Shown in pieces: positions 46,661-59,745 of a stretch of 64,000 nt of DNA. Positions within the stretch are counted from its first letter, which is position 1; each line of letters opens with the position of its first letter. The translations under genes were made by a program, and so were the position numbers. Below the pieces are notes generated by a model that ran no database searches, was not told the DNA's origin, and saw only the letters and a program-made list of their open reading frames with translations. Origin of the DNA: Halichoerus grypus (taxonomy: Eukaryota > Chordata > Mammalia > Carnivora > Phocidae); the NCBI RefSeq assembly GCF_964656455.1, contig NC_135717.1, positions 136,414,308-136,478,307 of the forward strand, in the 5' to 3' direction.

Positions 46661-47925
46661 GAAGGCTCTCCCCGACAAAGTAACAAGGATAGTCAATATC
46701 AAATAGACTTGCATTTTATGATTTGTTAAACTCCGAGAAAAAGAGTGTGTTTCTTTTCTGATAGTGCCTTGCAAAATTCCTGAGGCTAATTATTCTTGGC
46801 TTGGAATAAAGCACACGTACATCCTTGAATCAGTTACTGAGAATCTAATTGACCAGACCTGCAAGCCCAACCATTAATACATGAATTTAGAATGAAGGAG
46901 TAGTGGGTACACAGAGAAAAGAATTGAGTTGTTTTTATGAAAAAAAGGGAATATAGAAAGGCAAAACTAACTTGAGTCCACTACAAAAAAAAAAAAAAGC
47001 ATAAATAAATCCATTGATGGCAGAGCAGTAATGGCTTTGCTCCCCTCATTTGTAAGTTAAAAGGTAACTGAATCATTTTGAGTTAGGTCATGGAAATGAA
47101 ATGGACAGTTAACTAATATCCCTCTCTCTAAGTTTCTCTACCTAAGAAATCCTCTTCTCATGCAGAGCTGTATTATAAAACAAAGATAGATCGTATCAGT
47201 CCTATTTTTAACATACACAATGAAGTCCTCTTGTGACAGAGTCTCAACATTACCTTAGCTCAAACTCTTGTCTAAAAAGTGCATTTAGGTTTCAAATAAA
47301 TGTAGTGTTTTTTTTTTTTTTTTTTTTTTTTTTCCCTACTTGGCTAATCAATCTAAAGATCCGTTTCAGTGGTCACTATTAATTTCCAACCCAATGTAGT
47401 TATGTCAAACCTAAGACTTGTGGGGGTTTAATAGGAAAAATATTAGGAAACCTATTAAACATTACTAAGTCAAGTGACTAAGTAGAGAATCTCTCATCAT
47501 AATAGCTTTTTTTAAACTCTGATGCTCCTTTTCCTTGGGATATAGCTTTAGGTCTAACAGAGTAATTCTAAGCCAAGAGAACACAAGAGAACCCTCTGAT
47601 CTAGTTCATCGAGTCCTTCACAAACACCCAAACACTGTTCACTTCCTCACCAAATAACAAAATAGGCCCAAAGAAATATTTAATTTGATTAGGCTTTTCT
47701 CTGTCAAGAATGAACAATAATAACTTAACTTCTGTTCTGCCAATCATTGTTCCTTCCTTCATCCTTATTAGTAACTAATGACCTTCTTTTGTCATTACTA
47801 TTAACAATTGCATCTTTTTTAAGAAACTTTCTATAACCTCATTTATACAAGAAGAATTAGAAGTGACCTAACTTTGCACAGAGCTCCTAGTTAGACTTCT
47901 ATAAAAGAACATATTTTTCTGGGTT
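46661..47925. other. unique DNA, no gene seen
   Basis: Features are a 14-A run near 46985-46998 and a 26-T run at 47308-47333. No gene recognised. Confidence 0.45.
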
Positions 47926-47938
47926 TTAATTGCCTTTT

Positions 47939-48137
47939 TTTTTTTTTTTTTAGATTTTATTTATTTATTTGACAGAGAAAGGCACAGCAAGAGAGGGAAC
48001 ACAAGCGGGGGGGTGGAAGAGGGAGAAGCAGGCTTCCCGCGGAGCAGGGAGCCCGATGTGGGGCTCGATCCCAAGACCCTGGGATCATGACCTGAGCCGA
48101 AGGCAGACGCTTAATGACTGAGCCACCCAGGCGCCCC
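47939..48137 (-). mobile_element. carnivore SINE (SINEC)
   Basis: Poly-T, 'agattttatttatttatttg', 'gatcatgacctgagccgaag', reversed head 'gagccacccaggcgcccc'. TSD TTAATTGCCTTTT at 47926-47938 and 48138-48150, perfect. Confidence 0.97.
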
Positions 48138-48150
48138 TTAATTGCCTTTT

Positions 48151-50157
48151 AATCAATCTGCATGTTCTCTCAGATCAAGGGCGCATTTTTTTTTCATTCC
48201 CAGAACCTTGCAAGATATATACTCAGTGCATCTTTTGGATGGATAAATGAATGGATGATAGACAGATTGATGATAGGGTGGATGCTGTTATTGCCCTCTT
48301 TGCCTTCCTTTACAAGATATGCCACAGTGCTTCCATTTCACACTGTTGAAAGTGTTGGCCCAGATAACATTTCGTAGCTACCCCTTTCCTTGAGAATTGT
48401 CGAGATTTGTTTCTATGCCCTTCAAATCTCAGACTTTGGCCAATGATTGACTGGTGTGGAATAATTGCCTCAATGTAAGATTAATTCTATTGTGCAGTTT
48501 GTGCTACAGAACATCCCTCATGGATCAAACTGCAGCGAGTTTCCTGGACAGCTACAACCATGCTTAGATTTCTCCCTTCTTTGACCTGATTCCCTACTTA
48601 GCTTTTGCTGAGAGCACCCTCATAAGAAATTATTTGTACAAGAATTCCTCATGTCTGATTCTACTTCTAGAGAAACTGTCCAAAGATAGATGAATAGATT
48701 AATGAAGAAGAGAGAGAAAGAACCAATCTCAGCATACATGTGCAACACTACGCTTAAATATATATATGAACCTCTCATACCCTTTTTAGTATCACAGCGT
48801 TGATCTGTAAATTTCCATATAACCAATGAAATTATTGTTCAACAAACCCCTCTAGCCCAAAGAAAGTATTTGTGTTACAAAGTAGATGCAATAATATGTA
48901 GTAAATAAAAACGTCAAGAGAGGAGAGTCCTAAAAAATTATTTCATGTATCTGGGTAATCTTTTTTCTCCTGTAATGGAAGGTAATTCTCATTATCTGTT
49001 GGATAAATTTCAATAACCTTTAGTACTGCAGGCTATGAGGGCTAAGAAATACTGAACCACAGAAGAAAGCCCAAGACTTCCAATGGCAGACACAAAATTC
49101 CAGTGGGAAATGTCACATAGTGTGCTATAGGTCAGGTTTTTTCCAAGACAAACTGATGAGATGCAGATCTGAATGCAGGAATTTTGGAGGATGTGCTCTC
49201 AGGAACACTGCCTGGAAAGGAGAGAAGAAACAGAATTGAGCAGATGGAGAAATTGAACTGCTGATACAATTGAGACAGAAGTCTCAGGCAATCCCATGGG
49301 TCTCTGAAACAGGAATGGTTCTCAGCGGAAATGTAATGAATAGAGAGAAGGGGTGGCAACTTCGTACCCCAGCATGGACCAGTCATTGTGTGGGCTACTC
49401 CTAGAGAAGAGATATGACCTTGGCCGAGGCTGTTCCCAATTGCAGGAAGGGATTCAGCTAAAAGCCTTTGGATGCCTACATTCTAGTGGCAGGAGGATCT
49501 GGGCAGCACCCAACAATTTCCACTACATCTGAGTGTGTGTGTGTGTGTAGCACCTGTGTATTTCAATGTCCTAGCCTTCCCTGTTAAAAAGACAGATACA
49601 TCTTTTTCTGTATACCTCCTTCTGCAACACACATACACACAATCAAAACCTTCTCAAGGGACTAAAATCCAAGCAACATTTGTACAATAATGGTGTTGTT
49701 ATTCTCATAGCTTTATCCCATGGGGACATTTACAATCTCCCTTAGTAAAATTCTAACTATAACTGGAGCAGCAGAGAAGCATGTTTTCCACCAGATTGGT
49801 GTAATCCTTTCTCATCAGAAGCTATTAAGATTTGCCTAACTCAGTCTTGCATTTTAAACCTTGTTTGACTTTCAGCTAGAAATATCAAACCATTTCAAAA
49901 GCAGTCTCCATAAAGAATCAAAATAATGTCTGGTGACAAGCTAATGGGTTCATGCAAAATCCCAGTTTTATACAGGGTGAAAAATAAATAAACTAAATTC
50001 CTCTTATTAAGGTTTTTGTGCAGAATGAACATATTAAAATTATATAAAAACTTTTCCCACTGACTAGAGATTGAAAATCCCCAGGAAATGAATAATTTGA
50101 TTTGTAAAATTTTAACAAAAATATCCTAAATGTTCACAACCTAACACTAGCTATAAT
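48151..50157. other. unique DNA, no gene seen
   Basis: Short (GT)n near 49532-49549. No gene or clear repeat recognised. Confidence 0.4.
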
Positions 50158-50168
50158 TGAATTTAGTT

Positions 50169-50353
50169 TTTTTTTTTTTAAAGATTTTATTTGACAGAGA
50201 GATAGAGAGAGGGAGCACAAGCAGGCAGAGGGAGAGGGAGAAGCAGGCTCCCCGCTGAGCAGGGAGCCTGATGTGGGGCTCCATCCCAGGACCCTGGTAT
50301 CATGACCTGAGCCAAAGACAGACACTTAACCGACTGAGCCACCCAGGTGCCCC
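50169..50353 (-). mobile_element. carnivore SINE (SINEC)
   Basis: 'aaagattttatttgacagag', 'tatcatgacctgagccaaag', reversed head 'gactgagccacccaggtgcc'. TSD TGAATTTAGTT at 50158-50168 and 50354-50364, perfect. Confidence 0.96.
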
Positions 50354-50564
50354 TGAATTTAGTTATTTTTACCTGCAATATGTGTCTCTAAAATTTAAAT
50401 AATTTATCAAAACTAAGTAACATTTGTGTCATCCACCATATAATCTCACTAGAAAATTATTTTCATATATTACTGCTAGGTTTGCACATTCTCTTCTCAC
50501 AGAACTTCTGGTGCATGAAACTGAATTTTCTCTGAAGCCACATTCTCTGAGGACAAATTATATG

Positions 50565-50695
50565 TTTATGGCATTGATTGTAGTGATGGTTTCACAGATG
50601 TAAATTTACCTCCCAAATCATTAAATTGTATACATTAAATATGTATACATTTTGTATGTCTATCATTCCTCAGTAAAATGTTTTTTTAAAGGAAC
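50565..50695 (+). mobile_element. old L1 3' terminus
   Basis: 'gtagtgatggtttcacagat', 'ccaaatcattaaattgtata' and 'cattcctcagtaaaatgttt' correspond to the sense-strand end of ancient L1M 3'UTRs ('gtgatggtttcacaggtgta ... tacctcaataaa'). Confidence 0.75.
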
Positions 50696-50784
50696 TAAAG
50701 ATTTAAGTTCCATACAGAGAATCTCTCTATTTGCCACTGCATTCCTAGCAGTCTCCCCAGTAACCCTTAGCAGGCAGAACAATT

Positions 50785-50820
50785 GTTCTGTTTTGTTTTG
50801 TTTTGTTCTGTTCTGTTCTG
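50785..50820. repeat. (TTTTG/TTCTG)n pentamer repeat
   Basis: Alternating TTTTG and TTCTG pentamers at the tail side of the adjoining SINE, so probably tail-derived. Confidence 0.9.
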
Positions 50821-50948
50821 TTTTTTAAGTAAGCTCCACACCCAGCGTGGAGCCCAACTCGGGGCTTGAAACTCACGACCCTGTAATCAAGACCTGAGCT
50901 GCAATCAAGAGTCAGATGCTTAACCAACTGAGCCACCCAGGTGCCCCC
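50821..50948 (-). mobile_element. older short carnivore SINE subfamily
   Basis: 'ttttttaagtaagctccaca', 'gagcccaactcggggcttga', 'aagacctgagctgcaatcaa', reversed head 'actgagccacccaggtgccc'. It lacks the GA/CT-rich segment of the other SINEs, so it belongs to a different subfamily. Confidence 0.9.
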
Positions 50949-51554
50949 AGAATAGTTTTTATCTGAAGTTGCGAGGCCACAGGATAAGAGTTTAAACACA
51001 TTAAAAGAAAGAAAACTATCTGAATGACACATAAAGCATGAAGCAAGATTATTGAAACATGTTGATAAATATATTTACTATAATAAATATTCTCAATACG
51101 ACAAGAGAGGATATTCATAAACCAAACAGGAGCAAGAAGTCATTCAAATATCCAAGTAAAATATGAGTTATATACATTATAATGACTGAAAAAAGAACAA
51201 AAGATATGATACAATGGAAGAAAAATTAGCAACCAGGATGATCAGTGTGAATTACTATCCAAGAAGGCAAATGAAAAGGATAGATAGAAAGATATATGAT
51301 ATAAAAATAAAGCATAAGAGATATATAGAATAGAAGATATATACAGATAATGAGTTGCTGAAGAAAAGAAAATAAATACAGACACAGGTATATTCTTAAA
51401 TACATACACATAGGAGGAGATATTTGAGAAAATAACAATGAATTTCAGATAATTAAAGCAATATTAAATACCTCAGGTTGAAATGACTCATAGAGTGTAA
51501 TGCATTTTACATAAAGAAAAACTAATATACCCTTATAACCTTAAAATGAAATAA
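50949..51554. other. unique A-rich DNA
   Basis: A/G-rich with GATA-like patches at 51270-51330. No gene recognised. Confidence 0.4.
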
Positions 51555-51810
51555 AAGCTTCCAGAAAAGCTCTTACAGAGTAGTAAGACTCAAACTGGCA
51601 TCAGAATTCTCAATAGCAATACCGGATATAAAAAAAATTGAGTAATAATTTTAAAGTGGTTGATGGAAAATAACTTTGAACCCAGAATTATATATCCAGC
51701 TGCATTTAATTTAAGTGGTAGGTATATGAGAGCCCAGAAAATTATCCACTCAAAGACCCACTTTGAGAACAACACTCTTGGAGGAATAAAATAAATAAAT
51801 CCAGGAAAAT
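51555..51810 (+). mobile_element. ancient HAL1/L1 ORF1 fragment
   Basis: 'actggcatcagaattctcaa', 'gaaaataactttgaacccag', 'aattatatatccagctgcat' and 'gaacaacactcttggaggaa' follow the C-terminal ORF1 region of HAL1/L1 elements in sense. Far older than the element at 37999-40210. Confidence 0.65.
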
Positions 51811-51886
51811 GCTGTAGAAAATAAGAAAAGTAAAAATGATTTAGTAATTTTATAAAGCATATCACTGTTTAAAGAGTCAAGTAACT

Positions 51887-51888
<2 letters not shown>

Positions 51889-51927
<39 letters not shown>
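51889..51927. repeat. (AC)n microsatellite
   Basis: About 19 uninterrupted AC units, at the downstream end of the HAL1-like region. Confidence 0.97.
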
Positions 51928-51929
<2 letters not shown>

Positions 51930-52735
51930 ATGTTCAGAGAGATACAGAAATAAACTTCTAGACAGAAGAAACAAGGTGAGAGATGGGGAAAATGGAAGAG
52001 CTGTACAATCATGCTAAACTGATGGTGTTCTTCTGGGGAACATAGGGAGGTGGGCAGGATATGACACAAATAGATGACAGGTATGAAGTGCCTTTTATGC
52101 CATGCTAAATAATATTGCTTTTTACCGGAAGCCATGGAAAGATTTAAGTAGAAAAGAATTATGATGATGTAGACATTTTCAAATGATAGTTCTTTCAGTA
52201 ATCACGATGGGATTAGTTTTAGTGTAAGAGGCTATAGTAATATTAGAGTTAAACTCATTTGTTGCATTATATTACATTGTATCATATTGTATCATATCAT
52301 ATTATTTTTACATTATAATATTATTATTTTTATATGTTATACAAGCTTTGTTGGTTGACATGGCCAAAATTAGAGCAAGGGCAGTGAAAAAAAATGAGTA
52401 GGTAGAGACTGGGAGACAGTTGGTTTAATAAGTGGATATATGCTAAACAAAGTCAGGTCGATGTGAGAGAAGGTGTGGGGGCAAATATATTGAGTTCTTA
52501 TTTTGTACTTTGTGCTTAGAATACCTGTGGGACATTCATATTGACTGTTCAGTAAATGATCAGATAAGGCATATCAGAGTGGTGCAGATGTTAATTGTAG
52601 GTTTGAAAACATTAAGGCACAGTGGATAGTTACTACTGAGATTGGTCAGTACAGAATGTGAAGCCGGAGAAGAGGGCTACTGATGGAGGTCTAGGGAATG
52701 TGTGCCTTCAGGATGGAGGTGGAGGTGAGGAGCTG
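51928..52735. repeat. possible ancient repeat of unknown family
   Basis: 'ttaccggaagccatggaaag', 'aggctatagtaatattagag' and 'atacctgtgggacattcata' resemble a common old mammalian repeat that I cannot name. Similar wording occurs at 25845-26030. A low-complexity (ATTGTATCAT)-like patch lies at 52263-52335. Confidence 0.35.
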
Positions 52736-52769
52736 GAGGATGGAACTGTGTGTATCACATCTACCCCCA

Positions 52770-52885
52770 CTGAAAAGCAAACTCTGTGAGCCAGGAATTT
52801 TATCGGTTTTACTCCCTAGAATCTGGAACAATGCCTGGTACAATAACTTCTCAATATATCCAAATGTTGTCTAAGGAAAAATAAA
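52770..52885 (+). repeat. L2 (LINE-2) 3' end
   Basis: 'ctctgtgagccaggaatttt', 'atctggaacaatgcctggta' and 'caataacttctcaatatatc' are the L2 3' terminus ('ggcacatagtaggcgctcaa') in sense, diverged. Confidence 0.55.
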
Positions 52886-55800
52886 TAAAGTAATATCTGG
52901 ATCAATAAGAAATTTTCAGAAATACAGATTTTATTCGAAAAGATCGTGATAGATGCATTTTTTGCCTTTTTCCATTTCAACCCTCAGTAATACACACCTT
53001 TATAATACAGATACATAAGAGATACATCTTTAATTTTCTCCTTTTCCTTTGATATTAGACAAGTCATTATGAAAACCAAGGGACTATATTAGGGATATTG
53101 AATGTTGGGAAGTGGATTACTTATGGGGGACATTCCCAGTTTGGAAGCAAAAGGTGAACCAAAGCCTTCTACCCCACACCAGAGTCATCTAATTTAATTT
53201 TGGTTAAAGCTTCTTTTACACTAAACTAAGTTATTTGGGTAGCTTTATAATTCTCCCTCCCTGTGCAAATAAGAATATGGCATTTTCCTAAAGGGGTGCA
53301 AACCACAATTGAAACAAATCCTCTCTTACATTGACCTGGGACAAATAACGTGAAAAGGACATTCTAAAGAATATACAATAAATCTTTAGCCTATATAGAA
53401 ACAGAAAATGTAAATAAGGTTAGATATGCCAAGCAAACTATAAGTAGTCCTTTCTGAGATATTTTAGTATTTTTTAATCTGCTAATGTTATTAGGAATTT
53501 TATACATAATAAAACTAATTGAGATCAGGGCATCAATTTAACTCAGTGGGATGAGAATCTTGGATTTTTTTTTACTAGGATTTCAAATACATGTAAGAGA
53601 TAACTGGCCCCAGGTTAAAAAAAAATGAATATTTAAGATAGCATAGAAGTGGGCGATGTTTTTTTTCTTTTAAGTGTATTAAACCAGTATTTCAAGGCTA
53701 CTATATTTTCTGTATAACTAATGCGATATTTAATATTATTTAATGACTTAGCAATGTACTCATTAAAAAATACAGAGCTGTTCTAAAAAGTTAATCTTTA
53801 CCAATATGTTGTAAGTTGTTACATGGATTATAACTGGGGGGGAAAGGCACAGTTTGCACTGATATATATGCATTGAGGTGCTCAGCATTCCTTCAAGACA
53901 CAACCAGAAATGGTATAAATCTACAAAAGAGGTGGAAGGATAACTTCCAATGAAGCTAATTGCATATATTAGTAAAACAGAAGCATTTAATCTAAATATT
54001 TAGGCAGAATTTATCTCCTCCCCTTGTGTGCACTCTCATATACTGCATACAGTATATTTTCATCTGTGTGTAAGACTGAGAGAAAAAAATTAGTACCAAA
54101 AATATGATTGTAATACTTTACTGTCCTTCAGAGGACCTGTGAGAAAGCATGGAGCAAAGGATAATAATTATGCATTTAAAATGATGAAATACTAATCTGC
54201 AAACTTCACAAGTGATGAAATGGTGAAATAAATTGCTGTTACTTTAATCCAGACACATTTAGATTAACAGGATGTCTATAAGACAGTTTGATAAATGCCT
54301 TGTTCTTATGCAGTACAGCGCTGCCCAGAATTCAGGAGCCTTTGCCTCTGGTCCCCTGTTTATTAACTGGCTGGTATCTGCACATGTATTAGAACCATGT
54401 TATGAAGTTAACAAAATCTCATTCAGACACCCAGAAAAATGTGGTTGGGTAATTCAGAGATTTAAAATTCTGTAACAGTGGTATAGTAAAAGCAATGACC
54501 ATGCTGTAGATGTTAATGATAATTTTAAAATGGAAAATAGTTTCCCTCTAACTAAAAGATGTGTCCTCTGCATTAGAGGCAGTAATAATTTAAATAGGAT
54601 AATTGAAACATTAAATCAGCTTTTCATTAAGTTTTATTTATTTTTTCTAAGTCAAAATATTATATCAAATTTAGGTATATCATATTTTAAGTAACATTTT
54701 TTGCTGTAGACATTTTACCATTTAACAAGAATGAAAGATTTGTATGAACTTTAATAATATTTTCTTAAAATTTCTTTTGCAAGTTGACAAAAAATCTGCA
54801 TTTGCACAAAATTATTCTAAGACTAATAAACACCTTCAGTTTTTGTGCATTGTGGACAAATAATTAATAAATAATCTTAAATTATCAGAGGCTACCTGTG
54901 ATAAAGTAAGGAACGAAATTCTCCTTGGTTCAGATGCCTAGCATATAGACCTATTCCACAACCACTTCATACCAATCAATAAATAGAGATTAAATCTTAC
55001 TCTATTTTATTTTCTGTATCTGTAAAACAGAGATCCCAGTACATTGCATATAATGATTAACTCCATTACTTTATTTATTTTGTTTATTAGTTTCCACCAA
55101 AGTGGAATAAAACATTGTTTTAAACAAAGAGCTCTATATTTATTGTCTAACTGAAAAGCATAATAATTGTCTTCAAAGAAAAAGGGAAAGAATACTCCTT
55201 ATAAGGAATAAGAAGCTACTTTAAGTTATCTTTTTTCCTTAAATGGAACAAGACATGCTTCTTATCCCCACTTCTCACATCCCCTGCAATGAGAAATACA
55301 AATGTTCTCTTCTGTTTTCCAATAGCACTATATCTTAAGGAATAAGATGCAACTTATAAGTAAAATGTCCCTTGCCTAACTTCTGAAGAACAATCTGCCT
55401 GAGATTTTTAGAAATCCTCTCAAAAATTAGCTAAATAGCATATCAGAACTAATAATCCAATAGGATTTGAGCATCGTCTGTCACCTGGATATGTTAGCAG
55501 ATGAAGGGGTCATACTGGTAGTCTTGGATCTTTTATATTAATGGTTGTCATTGAAGCACACTAAAATTGTCAATTTTGTAATTATTAATAATAGATAATT
55601 TATCAATAATTATTTTGGAACATTAATTTCTCTAAAGTAATATAAGAAAACTGAGACAATTACTTCAAAAAAGAAGACAGGTAGTCAATTTTCCAAATGT
55701 TCTTGATACTAAAGGACTGATTTTCATTTGCATTAATTCTTTTTGCCAGTATTTTATCCTTTACCTCTCTTCTACATTTCAGCTTCTGTGAGACAAATTG

Positions 55801-55930
55801 AGCTGAGCAGAAACAATTAGCAGACACATGACCTCTGCATATCATGTTATTTTATGAGTGTACTTGTTCCTTGGGAAAGGAAATGCACTCTGAACAAGAC
55901 CAAAAGTAAGGCTTGGAGGCATTTTCAGAA
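52886..55930. other. unique AT-rich DNA, no gene seen
   Basis: No exon, RNA gene or repeat recognised. The 54272-54475 stretch has a 67-codon frame with no recognisable domain. Confidence 0.4.
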
Positions 55931-55939
55931 TTGTGTATC

Positions 55940-56500
55940 TTCTGCTCTTACTGCCCACACGTCTGTGGATTTTATTTCACTTTAATACTCTGCCCTCTCT
56001 TGTTTCTATCCCCACCCATATCTCTCTGACTTTGTCTCTATCTGCTGTCCTCATTCTCCTAGGCTCCAGTCATGCCTCCTTATTATTAAACCTTATTATT
56101 CAGCCTATAAGGATAGGCTAGGGTAGCTCACCTCAGGCCTTTGAACTTGGAATGGTATGTCCAGAAAGCCCTTTGCCTCTTATCATATTTCAGCAGCTCA
56201 TTTTCAAGTCAGCTCAAATGTCACTTTCTCAAGGAAGCTACTCTGACAATCCTATTTAAACCGTAACTTCCCAACCTACTTCCACTCCTGAGCCCCTTTA
56301 TCCTATTCCATGTTTTCTTCCATAGCCCTCAGCACATTTTAGCTTACTAGAAATTTATTTTTGATTGTATTTATTGTTTATTGTCTATTGGATAGGGCTA
56401 GATTGTCTATTTGATATATCTACCAAATGAGTCCCAAGTTCCCAGAAAAAATCCTGGCACATACTGAAAGTTCAAAAACATTTATTGAATTAATTAATTA
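55940..56500 (+). repeat. L2 (LINE-2) 3' region
   Basis: 'cctcaggcctttgaacttgg', 'tcaagtcagctcaaatgtca', 'aggaagctactctgacaatc' and the terminal 'ctggcacatactgaaagttc', 'aaaaacatttattgaattaa' give nearly the whole L2 3' part in order. Confidence 0.8.
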
Positions 56501-56708
56501 AATTATAGACAGTTATCTAGTTAAACTAGGTACTTAAGCTCAAGACTACAATATGAACACATCTTAAAATAAGTCACAAAATACTAAAATGTTTAGAATG
56601 TTTCAATCAAATGTGATTGTAGTTACCACTTGCTCATTTTGTAACTGAAGCATCAGACCTTGTGAGGTTAACTGATTACTGAGAATCAGCAAGCATCTGA
56701 CTTTCAGT

Positions 56709-56750
56709 GGCGCCTGGGTGGTGCAGTTGATTAAGTGACCCAACCCTTGG
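56709..56750 (+). mobile_element. SINE head fragment (older subfamily)
   Basis: 'ggcgcctgggtggtgcagtt' and 'gattaagtgacccaaccctt' match the first 42 bases of the older SINEC type. The remainder is missing. Confidence 0.8.
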
Positions 56751-56936
56751 GATGCCTGGGTGGCTCAGTCGGTTAAGCATATGCCTTTGGCTCAGGTCAT
56801 GATCCCAAGTTCCTGGGATCGAGCCCCGCATCGGACTCCCTGCTTGGGGAAACCTGCTTCTCCCTCTTCCTCTGCCTGCTGCCCCTCCTGCTTGTGCGCT
56901 CTCTCTCTCTGACAAATAAATAAATAAAATCTTAAG
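56750..56936 (+). mobile_element. carnivore SINE (SINEC), middle of a cluster
   Basis: Head 'gatgcctgggtggctcagtc', 'caggtcatgatcccaagttc', CT-rich body, 'aaataaataaataaaatctt'. It directly abuts a minus-strand SINE fragment with hardly any A-tail. Confidence 0.95.
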
Positions 56937-57026
56937 GGGAGCCCAACGGGGCTCAATCCCAGGACCCAGAGATCATGACTTGAACCGAAGGCAGACACTT
57001 AACTGACTGAGCCACCCAGGTGCCTC
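56936..57026 (-). mobile_element. SINE fragment, 5' half only
   Basis: 'gagcccaacggggctcaatc', 'gatcatgacttgaaccgaag', reversed head 'gactgagccacccaggtgcc'. It lacks the GA-rich segment and tail. Together with 56709-56750 it puts inverted SINE heads at both ends of a 318-bp block. Confidence 0.9.
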
Positions 57027-58186
57027 AACAGATTTCATTCTTAGTAATTTCAGATTCATTTACAAGTAGAATAATGATATATTTTAAGAGATTTTTAAGA
57101 AATTTACGTTTCATATTAAAGTACAATATACAGCTCTTCTGTGCATTATATAGATGTTTAGATTATGAAGACTTTATAAAGTAATGGCAAATTATTTTAA
57201 AAGCTCAAAAAAACCCCACAAGTAAAATAATAAGAAAAAATGAGGTGTTTTTGATAACATATTGATAAATAGAAGAAAATAAGACTCTTAAAAATACCCT
57301 GTTTTTAGGCCAAGATTTGTGGACATTTGTTATGTAATCATTATTCCTTTACATTTCACAATTTTATGTTTGATAAGTTGTAATATGTTCCTAGGACTTG
57401 ATACCACATGACCTTTTGCATTTCATCCCAAAAGATAATTTATACCAGATACAATAAAAAAGGAAATAAATTATGCATATTTGCTACTTTCTAATGTTTC
57501 CATTAAATAATAGAGAAAGCCCAACTGTCAGTTTGCCAAATAAAGAATTTACATTTGTATATCACCAAATGAAAATCATTTAGGTTATAAACCATTGGGT
57601 CAAATCATGTCATCTCTTTGAAAGCAGAGATAAGTTTGTGTCCACAGAGCTTGACTATGAAATAAAAGTATCTGTTTCCCTGCTTGACCTTGGATGAATC
57701 TGAAACAAAATAAAAGGAATCTCACAGGTTGAGAACTGAGAAACATCAATATTATCTTCAGTAGAAAATAAAAGAGATTTTTAAAAAATAAACACTTTTA
57801 ACTGATTGCTGTTAGTTCTGAATATTAATCTCACCACATAGTTAACAGTTCTGTTTATTAATTGAGGAAAAGAAATACATGGTTTTCATTTGTGATATTT
57901 GTTAAACCTTCTAATACAAACATCATGTTTTTTATTCTAGGATTTATTCAGTGACATTTATTGGCAATACTGCTCTTATAAATACAACCTAGCAGCCTAT
58001 TTATCATCTCTCTTCTCTCGTATCTCAGTGACTTTTATTTTCCTCTTTTTTTATTTTTTTTATTTTATGGCCAACTTATTTTTTTAATTACTAATTTGAA
58101 AACTATTTACATTAACGAAGAATTGCAACAATAACACAATGAACTCCCATATATTCTTCACCTAAATTTACCCATCATTATTACTT
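57027..58186. other. unique AT-rich DNA, no gene seen
   Basis: 58050-58186 ('aatgaactcccatatattct', 'cacctaaatttacccatcat') resembles an ancient repeat of uncertain family that continues beyond the SINE to about 58610. Confidence 0.4.
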
Positions 58187-58203
58187 TACCTTCTTTGTTT
58201 TCT

Positions 58204-58407
58204 TTTTTTTTTTTTTTAAGATTTTATTTATTTATTTGACAGAGAGAGAGAAAGAGAGCACAAGCAGGGGAGCAACAAGCAGAGGGAGAGGGAGAAGCAG
58301 GCTCCTCACTGAGCAGGGAGCTGGATGCGGGGCTCAATCCCAGACCTCTGGGATCATGACCTGAGCCGAAGGCAGCTGCTTAACCGACTGAGCCACCCAG
58401 GCGCCCC
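58204..58407 (-). mobile_element. carnivore SINE (SINEC)
   Basis: Poly-T, 'aagattttatttatttattt', 'gatcatgacctgagccgaag', reversed head 'actgagccacccaggcgccc'. TSD TACCTTCTTTGTTTTCT at 58187-58203 and 58408-58424, a perfect 17 bp. Confidence 0.97.
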
Positions 58408-58984
58408 TACCTTCTTTGTTTTCTGTCCCTGATAAAAGTTAATACAAATATAATAGAAAGTATTATTATTGTGGAGTTTTTTGAGGGAACCATTTGAAAA
58501 AAATGTTGCAAACTTCGTGAGTCTTCATTCCTAAATATTGTAGCATCTGTCTCCCAGGAATAAAGATATCGTCCTTGTATTTATAGGCAAAAACTGGGCT
58601 CCTACATATTGAATACCAATACTGGACAAACATTTGTGCCCAGTCACAGGCTATGGGAAAAGATCTTTCACACTACGTTTACACAAAAGTAAACTTCTCA
58701 AGAGCACATGCACTCTGCAGCAGGTTCAGAGGAAGAGGGCAAAGCAGAAGACAGCTGTTCGTGACCAGTTTCTCCTTCCTCATTTGCCAGTTATGTTAAG
58801 TCATGATTTAACCCCTTGGGAAAAGAATGTGAAGGTGGAGAGCTGCCAGGAGGGTTATTTAGGACACTCATGGAGCTACATGGAAAAAAACAACAATAAC
58901 ATGAAAGAAGTCTGTGTCCTAAAATGTATCAAATATTAGCAATGTTCTGAGTGTTCAACATACTGTGCTGAGTGGACTACATAT

Positions 58985-59745
58985 GTGAACATACCTTGCA
59001 CTCAAAAAGAAATGCCACTCAATCTTACTCTCATTCAGAATAAAAGAAATGTGAATCAAAACTACACTGAGATGCTATTTCTCACATATTAGTTTGGCAA
59101 ATATTAAAAATTTTGACAATATACTCTGTTGACACACCAGTGGAAACATAGTCATCAGACATCAGTAGTGGGAGTGCAAATTTTGGATAGCTAGAAAAAT
59201 TACATAGGCATCTATCCCTTGGCCCAGTAGGGTCGCTTCTAGAAATATATACCAAAGGCATAGTGGCAAAAACACCACCAAGAACAAAAAAAAAATACTA
59301 CAAAACAACAACAAAGTAACTCCAGAAAGATATATTTACAATTTATAAGTCCATTAATTACAGCATTATGTGTAATAGCTATAGACAAAAGTACATATGT
59401 CCATCACTGTGGTTAAGTAAACTAGGTTATACTCAAACATTCCTACAAGGGAGTGCTATGCAGCTAAAAAAGGAATGGAACACATGTCTCTGTGTTTTCA
59501 TGAAGTGATCTCCAAGATGCTTTGTTAAGTGAAGAAGCAAGGTGGAGAAAAATTTATGCCCTGTACTATGCTATTATATATCAAAACAAACAATCACATA
59601 AAGGCAAAATAAGTGCCTATGGGTAAAAAGAAGAAATGGAGGAGAAATGAGAATAACAACAGACTACTTTGAGTAGACCTTGCTTTTAGATTTAACTCTG
59701 TAAAGGAACATTTAAAACAAAGTAATTTCCTATAAATGACTCTGG
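58985..59745 (+). mobile_element. old L1 (L1ME/L1MC-type) ORF2 end and 3'UTR
   Basis: 'gtgaatcaaaactacactga', 'agtgggagtgcaaattttgg', 'agcattatgtgtaatagcta' and 'gatctccaagatgctttgtt' follow the ORF2 end and 3'UTR of an ancient L1 in sense. The frame is fully decayed. Confidence 0.85.

Noticed and set aside
47308..47333. A-tail of a minus-strand insertion
   Set aside because: No SINE or gene-like body and no TSD next to the T run.
54272..54475. 67-codon plus-strand ORF as an exon
   Set aside because: No recognisable domain or homologue; length is within chance expectation.
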